From Phreatobacter sp. (GTDB lineage: Bacteria; Pseudomonadota; Alphaproteobacteria; Rhizobiales; Phreatobacteraceae): DNA of 64,000 nucleotides. The stretch is taken from the NCBI RefSeq assembly GCF_027532945.1, contig NZ_JAPZTZ010000018.1:17389-81388 (forward strand), in the 5' to 3' direction. The stretch's first letter is position 1. Each line of letters begins with the position of its first letter. Positions 8,580 through 18,113 of this stretch are shown in pieces. The translations under genes were made by a program, and so were the position numbers. The notes under the pieces are model-generated. The model was given only the letters and a program-made list of their open reading frames with translations, was not told the DNA's origin and made no database searches.

Positions 8580-9536
8580 ATGACGACGCAGCTCGACGAT
8601 GCCCTGAAGCCGATCAACGCGATGATCGGTGCCCTCGCGCCCAAGCTGCGCGGGGCGCTGGTCGAGGAGCTCGTTGACGAAATTTCCCGCGAGCGGCCGG
8701 ATGTCGCCTCGCGCAAGGCGCTCGTGCTCGACAATATCGTGGCCGAGGCGCTGCGCGAGGCGCCGATGCCGACCCGCGTGCGCGCCTCGCCGAAGCTCGC
8801 GCGCTGCTCGTCCGCCCTGCCGGAGGCCGCGACCACCCTCGCCTGTGACGTCATTGCCGTGGCCGAGGCCATCCTGTCGGCGCCCGACCTCACCGACGAC
8901 GTGATGATGAAGGTCTGCGCCGCTGATCGGCAGGAGCACATGCAGATCATCGCCAAGCGCCAGCGTGTCTCCGCCCTGATCGCCGAGACCATCGTCCAGC
9001 TCGGCGAGGCGGCGACCGTTCTCGTGCTCGTGCGCAATGTCGGTGCCCAGCTCACCGCCGAAGGCTTCGCCCGCATTGTCGACAGGCACGGCGGCGATGC
9101 CGCGGTCCGCTCCACCCTGGCGCAGCGGCCGGACTGCCCGCCCGACATCGCCAGCAAGTTCACCGCGCCCGCGGCGAGCCAGGTGCCGACGGGTGACGAG
9201 CTTCTTGCCCAGCTCCAGGCCCTCGCGGAGGATCGGCAGATCGTGCCCGCCATGGACCTGCTGATGCGGTGCATCGGCCGCGACCGCGACGCCGGCCGCA
9301 AGATCCTCGAGCGCGACGATGAGAAGGCGCTCGGCGCCATCTGCCACATTGCCGGGGTCGATGCGGAAACCCATGAGCAGCTCATCCACGCTTGGCGCGT
9401 GGCGACCGGCAAGCCGCTCACCGACGTCCACAAGTCGCCGGTCCGCTTCCGTCTCATGCGGCCCGCCGAGATCGACCGCGTGCTGGCCCGCCTGCCGCTC
9501 GCCCGCGTGCGCGCGGGCGAACCCGTCCCCGCCTGA
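8580..9536 (+). CDS. DUF2336 domain protein
   Basis: 318-aa, mostly helical cytoplasmic protein from the ATG at 8580; upstream in-frame codons from 8490 look non-coding. It belongs to DUF2336, a family widespread in alphaproteobacteria with HEAT-like helical repeats and no established function. Recognisable segments include ALVEELVDEISRERPDVASRK and a run of helices around LVLVRNVGAQLTAEGF. It is divergent from the deacylase operon. A second DUF2336 gene lies at 51839-52984 on the minus strand. Confidence 0.8.
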   Translation: MTTQLDDALKPINAMIGALAPKLRGALVEELVDEISRERPDVASRKALVLDNIVAEALREAPMPTRVRASPKLARCSSALPEAATTLACDVIAVAEAILSAPDLTDDVMMKVCAADRQEHMQIIAKRQRVSALIAETIVQLGEAATVLVLVRNVGAQLTAEGFARIVDRHGGDAAVRSTLAQRPDCPPDIASKFTAPAASQVPTGDELLAQLQALAEDRQIVPAMDLLMRCIGRDRDAGRKILERDDEKALGAICHIAGVDAETHEQLIHAWRVATGKPLTDVHKSPVRFRLMRPAEIDRVLARLPLARVRAGEPVPA

Positions 9537-9542
9537 TCGGCC

Positions 9543-10772
9543 CTATTCCGCCGCGGCCTGGTAGCGCTGCAGCGACAGGTCCAGTTCCATCCAGACATCG
9601 AGCAGCGCTGCCGCGAGGTCGTCGACCATCGCGTCGGTATGGGCCGGGCCCGGCGTGATGCGCAGCCGCTCGGTGCCCTTCGGCACGGTCGGATAATTGA
9701 TCGGCTGGATGTAGATGCCGTGCCGGCGGAGCAGCAGGTCGCTCGCCGCCTTGCACTTCTCGGCATCGCCCACCAGCACCGGCACGATATGCGTGTCACT
9801 CGCCATCACCGGCAGGCCGGCAAGCGACAGGACACGCTTCGCCCGCGCCGCCTGGCGCTGCTGCATGTCGCGCTCGACCGACGAGGTCTTGAGGTGGCGA
9901 ATGGCGGCCGCAGCCGCGGCGGCAACCGCCGGCGGCAGGGCGGTGGTGAAGATGAACCCGGGCGCATGGCAACGCACCGCGTCGATGACCGCGGCCGAAC
10001 CGGCAATATAGCCGCCCATGACGCCGAAGGCCTTGCCGAGCGTGCCCTCGATGACATCGAGCCGGTGCATCTGGCCGTCGCGCTCGGCGACGCCGGCGCC
10101 GCGCGGGCCGTACATGCCGACCGCATGGACCTCGTCGATATAGGTCATGGCGCGGTGGCGCTCCGCGAGGTCGCAGATCGCCGCGATCGGCGAGACGTCG
10201 CCGTCCATCGAATAGACGCTCTCGAAGACGATGAGCTTGTTGCGCTCGGGACCGGCCGCGATCAGCAGCTCTTCGAGATGGGCGAGGTCGTTGTGGCGGA
10301 AGATGACCCGCTCGCAGCCGGACTGGCGCACGCCCTCGATCATCGAATTGTGGTTCAGCGCGTCCGACAGGATGAGGCAGTCGGGCAGCAGCTTGGCGAT
10401 GGTGGAGATCCCGGCCTGGTTGGAGATGTAGCCGGAGGTGAAGACGAGGGCCGCTTCCTTGCCATGGAGGTCGGCGAGCTCGCGCTCCAGCTCGACGATC
10501 GGATGGGAGGTGCCGGAAATGTTGCGGGTTCCGCCGGCACCCGCGCCCATGGTCATCGCCGTCTCGGCCATGGCGGCCGTCACCGAGGGGTGGTGGCCCA
10601 TGCCGAGATAGTCGTTCGAGCACCAGATGACGACGTCGCGGGGCCCGTCGGGAGAATGCCAGGTGGCTTGCGGGAACTGCCCGACCTTGCGTTCGAGGTC
10701 AGCGAAGACCCGGTAGCGGCGTTCGTCCTTCAATCGATCGATGGCCGATCGGAAAAAGTCGGTGTAGGTCAT
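9543..10772 (-). CDS. hemA: 5-aminolevulinate synthase
   Basis: ALAS of the alphaproteobacterial (Shemin, C4) pathway, condensing glycine and succinyl-CoA to 5-aminolevulinate, the first step of haem and tetrapyrrole synthesis. It is 409 aa from the ATG at 10772 ([20 protein letters not shown]), a classical N-terminus. The PLP-binding lysine is K247 in EGTLGKAFG; the PLP-stacking region [11 protein letters not shown] (137-147) and [12 protein letters not shown] (211-222) are intact. An FNR/FixK-type box lies upstream at 10848-10861, suggesting oxygen control. Confidence 0.97.
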   Translation of the reverse strand: MTYTDFFRSAIDRLKDERRYRVFADLERKVGQFPQATWHSPDGPRDVVIWCSNDYLGMGHHPSVTAAMAETAMTMGAGAGGTRNISGTSHPIVELERELADLHGKEAALVFTSGYISNQAGISTIAKLLPDCLILSDALNHNSMIEGVRQSGCERVIFRHNDLAHLEELLIAAGPERNKLIVFESVYSMDGDVSPIAAICDLAERHRAMTYIDEVHAVGMYGPRGAGVAERDGQMHRLDVIEGTLGKAFGVMGGYIAGSAAVIDAVRCHAPGFIFTTALPPAVAAAAAAAIRHLKTSSVERDMQQRQAARAKRVLSLAGLPVMASDTHIVPVLVGDAEKCKAASDLLLRRHGIYIQPINYPTVPKGTERLRITPGPAHTDAMVDDLAAALLDVWMELDLSLQRYQAAAE

Positions 10773-10847
10773 GGCTCGTCCGGTCTGTGCGAGCCCCGGC
10801 AGACGTCGGGGGATACCGGACTGTGCAGGCACTCGTCCGGCGTGGCC

Positions 10848-10861
10848 TTGACGTCGATCAA
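10848..10861. promoter_or_regulatory. FNR/FixK-type box upstream of hemA
   Basis: TTGA-CGTCGA-TCAA is a full match to the TTGA-N6-TCAA core bound by FNR/FnrL/FixK proteins. Its centre is about 82 bases upstream of the hemA ATG. With an activator position near -41.5 this would place transcription start about 40 bases before the ATG. Oxygen-regulated hemA genes with such boxes are known in other alphaproteobacteria. Confidence 0.65.
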
Positions 10862-10923
10862 GGCCGGGCGCCCGTTTAGCACCATTCCAATTTAGGGCGC
10901 CACTGCTGCGGCGCACAGGTCTG

Positions 10924-11646
10924 TCACAAACCGTTCAACCGCATCAGCGCCTCGAAATGCTTCGTGGCCTGATACTCGAGGACCTGCATCCATTCGCGGG
11001 CGGTCTGGCGGGCCTGCTCCTCGGGAATGATCTTCAGCGGCAGGCCGGTGGACTGGGCCAGCACCTGCTGCTTGCAGGCCCGCTCCAGGTAGTAGAGGTC
11101 ATCGAAGGCGATGCCGACCGTCGGCCCGCCGATGGTCACGCCGTGATGCTCGAGGAAGATGATGTCGGCATGCGGATTGTCCTTCTGCGCTTGGGCGATG
11201 CGCTCGCCCTCCTCGGCGTTCAGCGCGACGCCGCCGAAGCCCTGGTAGGCGGTCCGGCCGAGGAAGCGGCAGGCGGTCTGGTGCGCCATTTCCAGCTTGC
11301 CGCCCTCGACCATGGTGAGCGCGGTCGCATAGGGCATGTGGACGTGCAGGATCGCCTGGTGGCGCGGATTGGCGCGGTGGCCGGCAATATGGATGTTGCG
11401 CGCTGTCGCCTCGACCTCGCCCCAGCCATCGTGGATATGGCCGTCGCCGTCGATCAGCAGGAGGTCGTCGGGGCGCATCTCGCCCCAGTGGATCCCATAG
11501 GGATTGATGAGGTAGCGCTCCTCGGGGCCCGGCACGACCACCGAGAAATGGTTGCAGATGCCCTCGTTGAGCTCCTGGGCCGCCGCCAGCCTGAGGGCGG
11601 CGGCAAGCTCGCGGCGCAGGGTCTTGATGTCCTTGTGGTTCGACAT
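10924..11646 (-). CDS. class II aldolase/adducin family protein
   Basis: 240-aa class II aldolase-like protein from the ATG at 11646 ([20 protein letters not shown]). The zinc-site histidines are in [12 protein letters not shown] (HxH), with a later HHG in [11 protein letters not shown]. The N-terminal [13 protein letters not shown] segment is typical of this family. Members act as fuculose/ribulose-phosphate aldolases or as decarboxylases and dehydratases; the substrate here is unknown. It lies downstream of infC but is separated from it by an intrinsic terminator, and upstream of hemA on the same strand with a 151-base gap. Confidence 0.87.
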   Translation of the reverse strand: MSNHKDIKTLRRELAAALRLAAAQELNEGICNHFSVVVPGPEERYLINPYGIHWGEMRPDDLLLIDGDGHIHDGWGEVEATARNIHIAGHRANPRHQAILHVHMPYATALTMVEGGKLEMAHQTACRFLGRTAYQGFGGVALNAEEGERIAQAQKDNPHADIIFLEHHGVTIGGPTVGIAFDDLYYLERACKQQVLAQSTGLPLKIIPEEQARQTAREWMQVLEYQATKHFEALMRLNGL

Positions 11647-11665
11647 GGGTGCGCTCGGGTCCGCT

Positions 11666-11702
11666 GAAAAAGGAAAGCGCCCGCGACGGTGTCGCAGGCG
11701 CT
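11666..11702 (-). terminator. intrinsic terminator of infC
   Basis: Read on the minus strand, a 12-bp stem (AGCGCCTGCGAC pairing with GTCGCGGGCGCT, one mismatch) around an ACC loop is followed by TTTCCTTTTT. It lies 38 bases after the infC stop codon and just before the aldolase start. This is a strong Rho-independent terminator. Confidence 0.85.
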
Positions 11703-11739
11703 CGGGACAATGCCGTTGGCGGCCCTCAGGCCGCAACCC

Positions 11740-12267
<528 letters not shown>

Positions 12268-12383
12268 GGGTCTGCGAATGGGGCGTCTCCTTGACGTCGT
12301 TGAAGGGGTCCGGGGGATCGGTCGCGGCCACTCCCGCCCGATGGCTGGAAGGCTGGCCTGCGGCGATGCTCCGAAGGACGGCG

Positions 12384-12412
12384 AAGATCGGGAGAAAACC
12401 CGCAGAAGTCAA
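12384..12412 (-). promoter_or_regulatory. candidate sigma-70-type promoter of infC
   Basis: On the minus strand a TTGACT (-35, 12407-12412) is followed after 17 bases by GATCTT (-10, 12384-12389). The -35 is close to consensus, the -10 is weak. It would give a leader of roughly 110 bases before the infC ATG. Confidence 0.35.
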
Positions 12413-12501
12413 TGGTTCGCTGCATTTTCAGCCAGGCCCTTGCTCCGATGTCACAGGCGGGGCTAGGCAGGGCGCGTCCCCCAACCGCCGGAGCCGCCGC
12501 C

Positions 12502-13263
12502 ATGACTGAGCTTCCCCCGCCGGACTTCCTGACCGTCGGCACCGGCGCCGAGGCCCGGCGGATCGCCTATCGGCAGGTCTCCGGCAAGGGACCGACCGTC
12601 GTCTGGCTGGGTGGTTTCAAGTCCGACATGAAGGGCACCAAGGCCGCGGCGCTCTCCGCCTGGGCAAGCCGCGAGGGCCGCGCCTTCCTGCGCTTCGACT
12701 ATTCCGGCCATGGCGAATCGGAGGGCGATTTCGAGGCGGGGACCATCTCGCGCTGGGCCGAGGAGGCGGTGGCCATGATCGGCCTCGCCGGGCCCCGGCC
12801 GATCCTCGTCGGTTCCTCCATGGGCGGCTGGATCAGCCTCCTGGCGGTGCGGCGCCTGCCCGCGCCTCCTGCCGGCATGGTGCTGATTGCCCCCGCGCCC
12901 GACTTCACCGAGGCGCTGATGTGGCCGGCCTTCTCGCAGGAGGTTCGCGCCACCATCATGACCGAAGGCCGCTGGGTGCGGCCCTCCGCCTATGACGAGG
13001 GCGGCTATCCCATCACCCGCGCCCTCATCGAGGACGGCCGCCGGAACCTCGTCCTCGGCGGCCTCGTCGAGACCGGCTGTCCCGTCCACATCCTCCAGGG
13101 CATGGAGGATCCGGACGTGCCCTGGCGCCACGCCATGCTGCTCGCCGAGAAGATGGCCCGCGACGATGTGGTGGTCACGCTGATCAAGGACGGCGACCAC
13201 CGCCTGTCGCGCCCGGAGGATCTCGCGCGGTTGGAAGCGGCCGTCGCGGCAATCGGCACTTGA
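12502..13263 (+). CDS. alpha/beta hydrolase
   Basis: 253-aa alpha/beta-hydrolase from the ATG at 12502 (MTELPPPDFLTVG). The nucleophile elbow is GSSMGG with Ser106. The acid is probably in GMEDPDVPW and the histidine in DGDHRLSRPEDL near the C-terminus. The oxyanion-hole strand is VVWLGGF. Overall it resembles small acyl-protein-thioesterase-like (ABHD10-type) bacterial hydrolases. The substrate is unknown. It stands alone, divergent from infC, with a separate regulator gene 31 bases downstream. Confidence 0.87.
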   Translation: MTELPPPDFLTVGTGAEARRIAYRQVSGKGPTVVWLGGFKSDMKGTKAAALSAWASREGRAFLRFDYSGHGESEGDFEAGTISRWAEEAVAMIGLAGPRPILVGSSMGGWISLLAVRRLPAPPAGMVLIAPAPDFTEALMWPAFSQEVRATIMTEGRWVRPSAYDEGGYPITRALIEDGRRNLVLGGLVETGCPVHILQGMEDPDVPWRHAMLLAEKMARDDVVVTLIKDGDHRLSRPEDLARLEAAVAAIGT

Positions 13264-13294
13264 TTCTACTATGAGAGAAATGTAGTCTCCAATC

Positions 13295-13888
13295 ATGGAG
13301 ACAGCTACTGCCCCAGACGATCTCGACCAGGTGGTCGCCCAACGCGTGCGCGAGCTCCGCGCTGCCAAGGGCCTGACCCTCGACCAGCTCGCGGCGCTCT
13401 CCGGCGTTTCCCGTGCCATGATCTCGCGGATCGAGCGGGCCGAGGCCAGCGCCACGGCCGTGCTCCTGGTCAAGCTCGGTGCGGCGCTTGGCGTCACCCT
13501 CGGCACCCTCTTCGAGAAGCCGCAGCCCAAGCCCGATCCGGTGCGCCGCGCCGCCACGACCGCGGTTCGCACCGATCCCGAGACCGGCTATACCCGCCGC
13601 AACGTCGCCCCGCCCAACGCGTCGGGCACCGACATCGTCGAGGTCATGCTGCCCGCCGGCAAGCGCGTCGCCTATGACAACATCGTCGTCATCCCCGTCG
13701 AGCAGTTCGTCTGGGTGCTGGAGGGCACGCTGACCCTCTCCTATGACGGCCTTGTCAGCGATCTTGGCCCCGGCGACTGCCGGGTGATGCGCCTCGACTA
13801 TCCCCTCGTCTTCGAAAACCGCACCGACCAGCCGGCGCGCTACTGCGTCGTCCTCGTGCCCAACACCTCCGGAGGGCTCCGCCGATGA
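13295..13888 (+). CDS. XRE-family regulator with C-terminal cupin domain
   Basis: 197-aa transcriptional regulator. Residues about 10-72 are a helix-turn-helix XRE domain (LRAAKGLTLDQLAALSGVSRAMISRIERAEASAT). Residues about 100-190 are a cupin fold that in this class senses a small molecule. The arrangement matches PuuR-like regulators. Its stop overlaps the start of the downstream acetyltransferase gene (ATGA), so the two are co-transcribed and it probably regulates that gene. The ligand is unknown. Confidence 0.9.
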   Translation: METATAPDDLDQVVAQRVRELRAAKGLTLDQLAALSGVSRAMISRIERAEASATAVLLVKLGAALGVTLGTLFEKPQPKPDPVRRAATTAVRTDPETGYTRRNVAPPNASGTDIVEVMLPAGKRVAYDNIVVIPVEQFVWVLEGTLTLSYDGLVSDLGPGDCRVMRLDYPLVFENRTDQPARYCVVLVPNTSGGLRR

Positions 13889-14916
13889 TCACCATCGAGA
13901 CCCTCGGCCCCGAGGCCGCCGCCCGCCACGTGCCGGGCCTTGCGGCCGTCCTCACCGACTGCGTCACCAAGGGCGCCTCGGTCAGCTTCATGAACCCCTA
14001 CACGTCGGCGGATGGTGAGGCCTATTTCGGCAAGGTTGCCTCGAGCGTTGCTGCGGGAGACACGGTCCTGGTCGCCGCCTTCCTCGGTGACCGCGTCATC
14101 GGCACCGCCCAGCTCGGCCTCGACATGCCGCCGAACCAGCCGCATCGCGCCGAGGTCAAGAAGATGCTGGTGCACAGCGACGGCCGCCGCCAGGGCATTG
14201 CCGGCTCGCTGCTGCGCCGGGTGGAGGAGGAAGCGCTCGCTCGTGGCCGCACGCTCCTCATCCTCGACACCGGCAGCGAGGAGGCCCGGCGCGTCTATGA
14301 GCGGGGCGGCTGGTCGCGCTTCGGCTTCGTGCCGGATTTCGCCCTCTGGCCGGATGGCGGCTTCTGCGACACCACCTTCTACCTCAAGGACCTCACCCCG
14401 CCCCGCAACGCGCCACCCAGCGCCGCGATCGTCCGCGAGGCGACCGATGAGGACCTGCCGGTGATCCTCGAGATCATCAACGACGCCATCGTCGCCAGCA
14501 CGGCGGTCTGGTCCGACGAGCCGGTGGACCTTGACGAGCGCCGCGCCTGGTTCTCCGAGCGCCGCGCCGGTGGCAATCCGGTGCTGGTGGCCGAGGATGG
14601 CGGCCGCGTCGTCGGCTTCGGCTCCTATCTCCAGTTCCGCGCCTGGTCGGGCTATCGCAACGCGGTCGAGCACTCGGTCTATGTCTCGGGAGAGGCCCGC
14701 GGCCGTGGCATCGGCCTCGCCCTTGTCGAGGCGCTTACTGCGCGCGCCAGGGAGGCCGGCAAGCATGTCATCGTCGGCGGCGTCGAGGGCAGCAACACGC
14801 CGTCGCTGAAGCTGCATCGCCGCGCCGGCTTCATTGAGGTCGGGCGCATGCCGGGCATCGGCGAGAAGTTCGGCCGCCGCCTCGACCTCGTCTTCCTGCA
14901 GAAGCAGCTCGCCTGA
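13885..14916 (+). CDS. tandem GNAT acetyltransferase (two fused domains)
   Basis: 343-aa protein made of two GNAT domains. Residues 1 to about 172 form the first, with the acetyl-CoA loop SDGRRQGIAGSLL (RxxGxA-type). Residues about 180-343 form the second, which resembles phosphinothricin/methionine-sulfoximine acetyltransferases (VREATDEDLPVILEIINDAIVASTAVW, then GEARGRGIGLALVEAL). Each domain keeps its own CoA-binding loop, so both may be active. It overlaps the XRE-cupin gene by 4 bases. Substrates are unknown; the C-terminal half suggests N-acetylation of an amino-acid analogue. Confidence 0.88.
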   Translation: MITIETLGPEAAARHVPGLAAVLTDCVTKGASVSFMNPYTSADGEAYFGKVASSVAAGDTVLVAAFLGDRVIGTAQLGLDMPPNQPHRAEVKKMLVHSDGRRQGIAGSLLRRVEEEALARGRTLLILDTGSEEARRVYERGGWSRFGFVPDFALWPDGGFCDTTFYLKDLTPPRNAPPSAAIVREATDEDLPVILEIINDAIVASTAVWSDEPVDLDERRAWFSERRAGGNPVLVAEDGGRVVGFGSYLQFRAWSGYRNAVEHSVYVSGEARGRGIGLALVEALTARAREAGKHVIVGGVEGSNTPSLKLHRRAGFIEVGRMPGIGEKFGRRLDLVFLQKQLA

Positions 14917-14920
14917 GGCG

Positions 14921-15655
14921 TCAGCCCTCGTAGCGGTGCAGGTTGGCGCCATGCGCCCGCAGCCAGGCCTTGGCCGGCTCCATGCCCGGGCAGAGATCCT
15001 TGACGATGCGCCAGAAGCGCGGCGAGTGGTTCATCTCCTTGAGATGCGCCACCTCGTGGGCCGCGAGATAATCGAGCACGAAGGGCGGCGCGAGGATGAG
15101 CCGCCAGGAATAGTTGATCGCCCCGGTCGAGGAGGCCGAGCCCCAGCGGCTCGCCTGGTCGCGGATGCCGATGCGGGTGACCTTGACGCCGAGGCGATCG
15201 GCATAGCGGCGCGTCGCCGCCTCGAGGTCCTTGCGCGCCTCGCGCTTGAGGAAGTCCCTGACACGCCGTGAGACGAACTCCGCCTCCCCCGCCACCAGGA
15301 TCGACCCGTTCTCCACCCAGACCGTGCCGCGCCGGTCAGGCCGGTGGGAGATGGTGTGCGGCACGCCGCGCAGCGGCACCGAGGCACCGGGAAGGAAGGC
15401 AAGGCGGTCGGGGATGCGGTTGAGGCGGGTGGCGATCCAGGCGCCGTGGCGCTCGGCAAAACCGATGGCATCGGCGATGCGGGCCCGCGCCGGCATGGAC
15501 AGCACAGCGTCACGGGAGGTCGAGCGCACGCGCAGCGTGAACCGCCGCGCCTGGGCCAGGCGGCGGATGGCGACCGTGTAGGCGACCCCCTCGTGGGAGA
15601 CCGTGATGGCCTCCGGGTCGGGTTCGCGCTGGAAGAGCCGACGAATGATGGACAT
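14921..15655 (-). CDS. YgjP-like (DUF45/M48-type) metallopeptidase
   Basis: 244-aa protein from the ATG at 15655. The C-terminal half carries the zinc motif AHEVAHLKEMNHSPRFW, with HExxH and a downstream histidine, characteristic of YgjP/DUF45 (SprT-like) proteins. The preceding RWGSASSTGAINYSWRLILAP is the other family hallmark. The physiological substrate is not known. It converges on the tandem GNAT gene with only 4 bases between stops. Confidence 0.9.
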   Translation of the reverse strand: MSIIRRLFQREPDPEAITVSHEGVAYTVAIRRLAQARRFTLRVRSTSRDAVLSMPARARIADAIGFAERHGAWIATRLNRIPDRLAFLPGASVPLRGVPHTISHRPDRRGTVWVENGSILVAGEAEFVSRRVRDFLKREARKDLEAATRRYADRLGVKVTRIGIRDQASRWGSASSTGAINYSWRLILAPPFVLDYLAAHEVAHLKEMNHSPRFWRIVKDLCPGMEPAKAWLRAHGANLHRYEG

Positions 15656-15759
15656 GGGGCGAGGATAGCGAGTCGGCGGCCCGGAGGCCACTGCGGCAGC
15701 GGGGCGAAGGGCCGCCCTGCTGCCGGCTGCTGCCATGGACAGAGGTATCCGGGTGGGCG

Positions 15760-17082
15760 TCAGCGGCCGCCGCGGATCATCTTCAGCACGGCCGACTTGG
15801 CAGAGGGCTTCTCGGCTGCCGGCTTCGCCGCGGTCTTGGACCCCTGCGCCTTGCGATAGGCGTGGGTGCGCATGAAATCCATGACGCGCGGGGCAATGTC
15901 GGCGCGGAAGCGCGAGCCGTTGAACACGCCGTAATGGCCGACCGCCGGCTGCAGATGGTGGTGGCGCATGTCCTCGGGGATGGAGGTGGCGAGGCCATGG
16001 GCCGCCAGCGTCTGGCCGCCGCCGGTGATGTCGTCCTTCTCGCCCTCGACGGTGAGAAGAGCCACGCGCCGGATGGCCTTCGGGTCCACCGGCCGGTCGC
16101 GGTGCATCATGATGCCGCGCGGCAGGTGGTGCTCGACGAAGACCCGCTCGATGGTCTGCAGGTAGAACTCGGCGGTCAGGTCCATCACCGCCAGATACTC
16201 GTCGTAGAACTCGCGGTGCTTCTGGGCGCCGTCGCCGTCGCCCTTCACCAGGTTGCGGAACAGCTCGCGATGGGCGTCGACATGGCGGTCGAGGTTCATC
16301 GACATGAAGCCGTTAATCTGCAGGAAGCCCGGATAGACCGGCCGCATCATGCCGGGATGCGGGAACGGCACCGTGGTGATGACGTTGCGGCGGAACCAGT
16401 CGGTGCCGCGCTCTTCCGCCAGCTTGTTGACGGCGGTCGGGTTCGACCGTGTGTCGATCGGCCCGCCCATGAGGGTCAGCGTCGTCGGCACATAGGGGTC
16501 GTCCTCGGCCTCCATGCGGGCGACCGCCGCAAAGACCGGCACGGCCGGCTGGCAGACGGCCATGACATGGGTGTCGGGGCCGAGGAAATGCAGCATGGAG
16601 ACGACGTAGTCGACATAGTCGTCGAGGTCGAAGCGGCCCTCAGCCATCGGCACCATCCGGGCATCGGCCCAGTCGGTGATGAAGACCTCGTGGTTCGGCA
16701 GGAAGGTGTCGACCGTGCCGCGCAGCAGCGTGGCGTAGTGGCCGGACATCGGCGCGACGATCAGCACCTTCGGGTCGGCCTTGCGGCCGCGCGGCAGGGC
16801 GCGCTGGAAATGGATGAGGTCGCAGAAGGGGCGCTTCCACACGACCTGCTCGGTCACCGCCACCCGCTCGCCGCCGACGAGGGCGGTGGGCAGGTTGAAG
16901 CCGGGCTTGCCGTAGCGCCGCGTCGCCCGCTCGAAGAGCTCGGCGGCGGCGGCCATCTGCTTGGCCATGGGCAGGTGGGAGAAGGGATTGACCGGGTTGT
17001 TCAGCGCCAGCTTGGTCGCATCTGCCATCGCCCGGTAGGGCGAAAGCATGGCATGGGTCGCTTCATAGAAGTGGTAGAGCAC
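15760..17082 (-). CDS. phaZ: intracellular poly(3-hydroxybutyrate) depolymerase
   Basis: 440-aa intracellular PHB/PHA depolymerase with the catalytic-domain hallmarks of the rhizobial type: N-terminal MLYHFYEATHAMLSPYR, VLIVAPMSGHYATLLRGTVDTFLPNHEVFITDWADARMVP in two adjoining blocks, the cysteine-type lipase-box-like VCQPAVPV, and a late histidine in PAVGHYGVFNGSRF. The C-terminus has a lysine/alanine-rich tail. It mobilises storage polymer to 3-hydroxybutyrate. The 233-base upstream region contains a perfect CtrA-type motif at 17255-17270. Confidence 0.93.
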   Translation of the reverse strand: MLYHFYEATHAMLSPYRAMADATKLALNNPVNPFSHLPMAKQMAAAAELFERATRRYGKPGFNLPTALVGGERVAVTEQVVWKRPFCDLIHFQRALPRGRKADPKVLIVAPMSGHYATLLRGTVDTFLPNHEVFITDWADARMVPMAEGRFDLDDYVDYVVSMLHFLGPDTHVMAVCQPAVPVFAAVARMEAEDDPYVPTTLTLMGGPIDTRSNPTAVNKLAEERGTDWFRRNVITTVPFPHPGMMRPVYPGFLQINGFMSMNLDRHVDAHRELFRNLVKGDGDGAQKHREFYDEYLAVMDLTAEFYLQTIERVFVEHHLPRGIMMHRDRPVDPKAIRRVALLTVEGEKDDITGGGQTLAAHGLATSIPEDMRHHHLQPAVGHYGVFNGSRFRADIAPRVMDFMRTHAYRKAQGSKTAAKPAAEKPSAKSAVLKMIRGGR

Positions 17083-17254
17083 GCAATGCCTCCGAAGGGT
17101 GGGCCCGCGATGACGTCGACCGGGTCCGGCGGGATCCCGGGCCTTCAGGGCGGAGACGCGTCACCGGCACGCGAGGTTCCCGGTTTGCTGCACTGCCGAA
17201 ATTTGTAACCTGCTGATGACAGCTTGGGCAATCCCCAGCCTGTGGGACACCGGG

Positions 17255-17270
17255 TTAACCGGTGCTTAAC
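17255..17270 (+). promoter_or_regulatory. CtrA-type box upstream of phaZ
   Basis: TTAA-CCGGTGC-TTAAC matches the Caulobacter CtrA consensus TTAA-N7-TTAAC exactly. It lies about 175 bases upstream of the phaZ start, in a gap with no other gene to control on the plus strand. TGC-rich sequence at 17184-17196 (TTTGCTGCACTGC) between it and phaZ resembles PHA-responsive repressor (PhaR) targets, but that is a weak impression. Confidence 0.4.
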
Positions 17271-17315
17271 GTGCCTTCAGGGGCACATCAGCCGAAAGTA
17301 GCAGCCGGCAAAGCC

Positions 17316-18113
17316 TCACTCGCCGCTGGAGAGCAGCGAGCCGGCATCGCGCGCCTTTTCCAGCAGCGCTGCGAAGGCGAAGGCTGCAATGGCGATCCAG
17401 ATGATGTTGAGGACCGTCGCATAGGCGAGGAGGTCGAGCCGCAGCACGCCTTGCGACAGCACCGCCCGCATCCCCTCGAAGACATGCGTCGGCGGCAGGG
17501 CAAGCGCCAGCGGCTTCATCCAGCCGGGCAGGACGCTCAAGGGGTAGTAGACGCAGCAGAGCGGCCAGAAGACGAACATGATGGTCCAGGCGAGGCTCTC
17601 GGCCCCGAGCCCGTGCCGCAGGATGAGGCCGCAGACGACAAGGCCGACCGCCCATCCCGTGATCACCAGCAGGGCGAAGAAGGCGGCAAAGCCGATGCCG
17701 AGACGGGCGAGGTCGAAGCCGAAGAAGGCCACCGCCAGGATCACCGTCGGGATCATCCCGACGGCCAGGCGCAGGAGGCTCATGGTCATCAGTGCCGCGA
17801 CGAACTCGATGGGCCTCAAGGGGCTCATCAGGATGTTGCCGAGATTGCGCGACCAGACCTCCTCCAGGAACGACACGGAGAAGCCGATCTGCCCGCGGAA
17901 CAGCACCTCCCAGAGCAGCAGCCCCGAGACCAGCGCGCCGCCGACGAACAGCGTCTGGTTGGTCGAGCCCATGGCATAAGTCTGCAGGAAGCCCCAGGTC
18001 AGCAGGTTGAGGATCGGCCAGTAGATGAGCTCGAGCAGCCGCGGCCAGGACGAAACCAGCAGATAGAGGTAGCGCAGGCACAGGGCCGCGACGCGGGTCA
18101 CCGAGAAGGTCAT
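17316..18113 (-). CDS. ABC-2 type transporter permease
   Basis: 265-aa integral membrane protein with about six hydrophobic segments, of the ABC-2 (NodJ/DrrB-like) permease family. The WSRNLGNILMSPLRPIEFVAA stretch is the typical cytoplasmic coupling region. It pairs with the ATPase at 18775-19521. Its start overlaps the stop of the TrpF-like gene by 4 bases, placing all three genes in one operon. The exported substrate is unknown. Confidence 0.88.
   Translation of the reverse strand: MTFSVTRVAALCLRYLYLLVSSWPRLLELIYWPILNLLTWGFLQTYAMGSTNQTLFVGGALVSGLLLWEVLFRGQIGFSVSFLEEVWSRNLGNILMSPLRPIEFVAALMTMSLLRLAVGMIPTVILAVAFFGFDLARLGIGFAAFFALLVITGWAVGLVVCGLILRHGLGAESLAWTIMFVFWPLCCVYYPLSVLPGWMKPLALALPPTHVFEGMRAVLSQGVLRLDLLAYATVLNIIWIAIAAFAFAALLEKARDAGSLLSSGE

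Noticed and set aside
13266..13285. CTAC-N12-GTAG inverted repeat before the XRE-cupin gene
   Set aside because: Arms of only four bases in a 31-base gap; too weak to call an operator.
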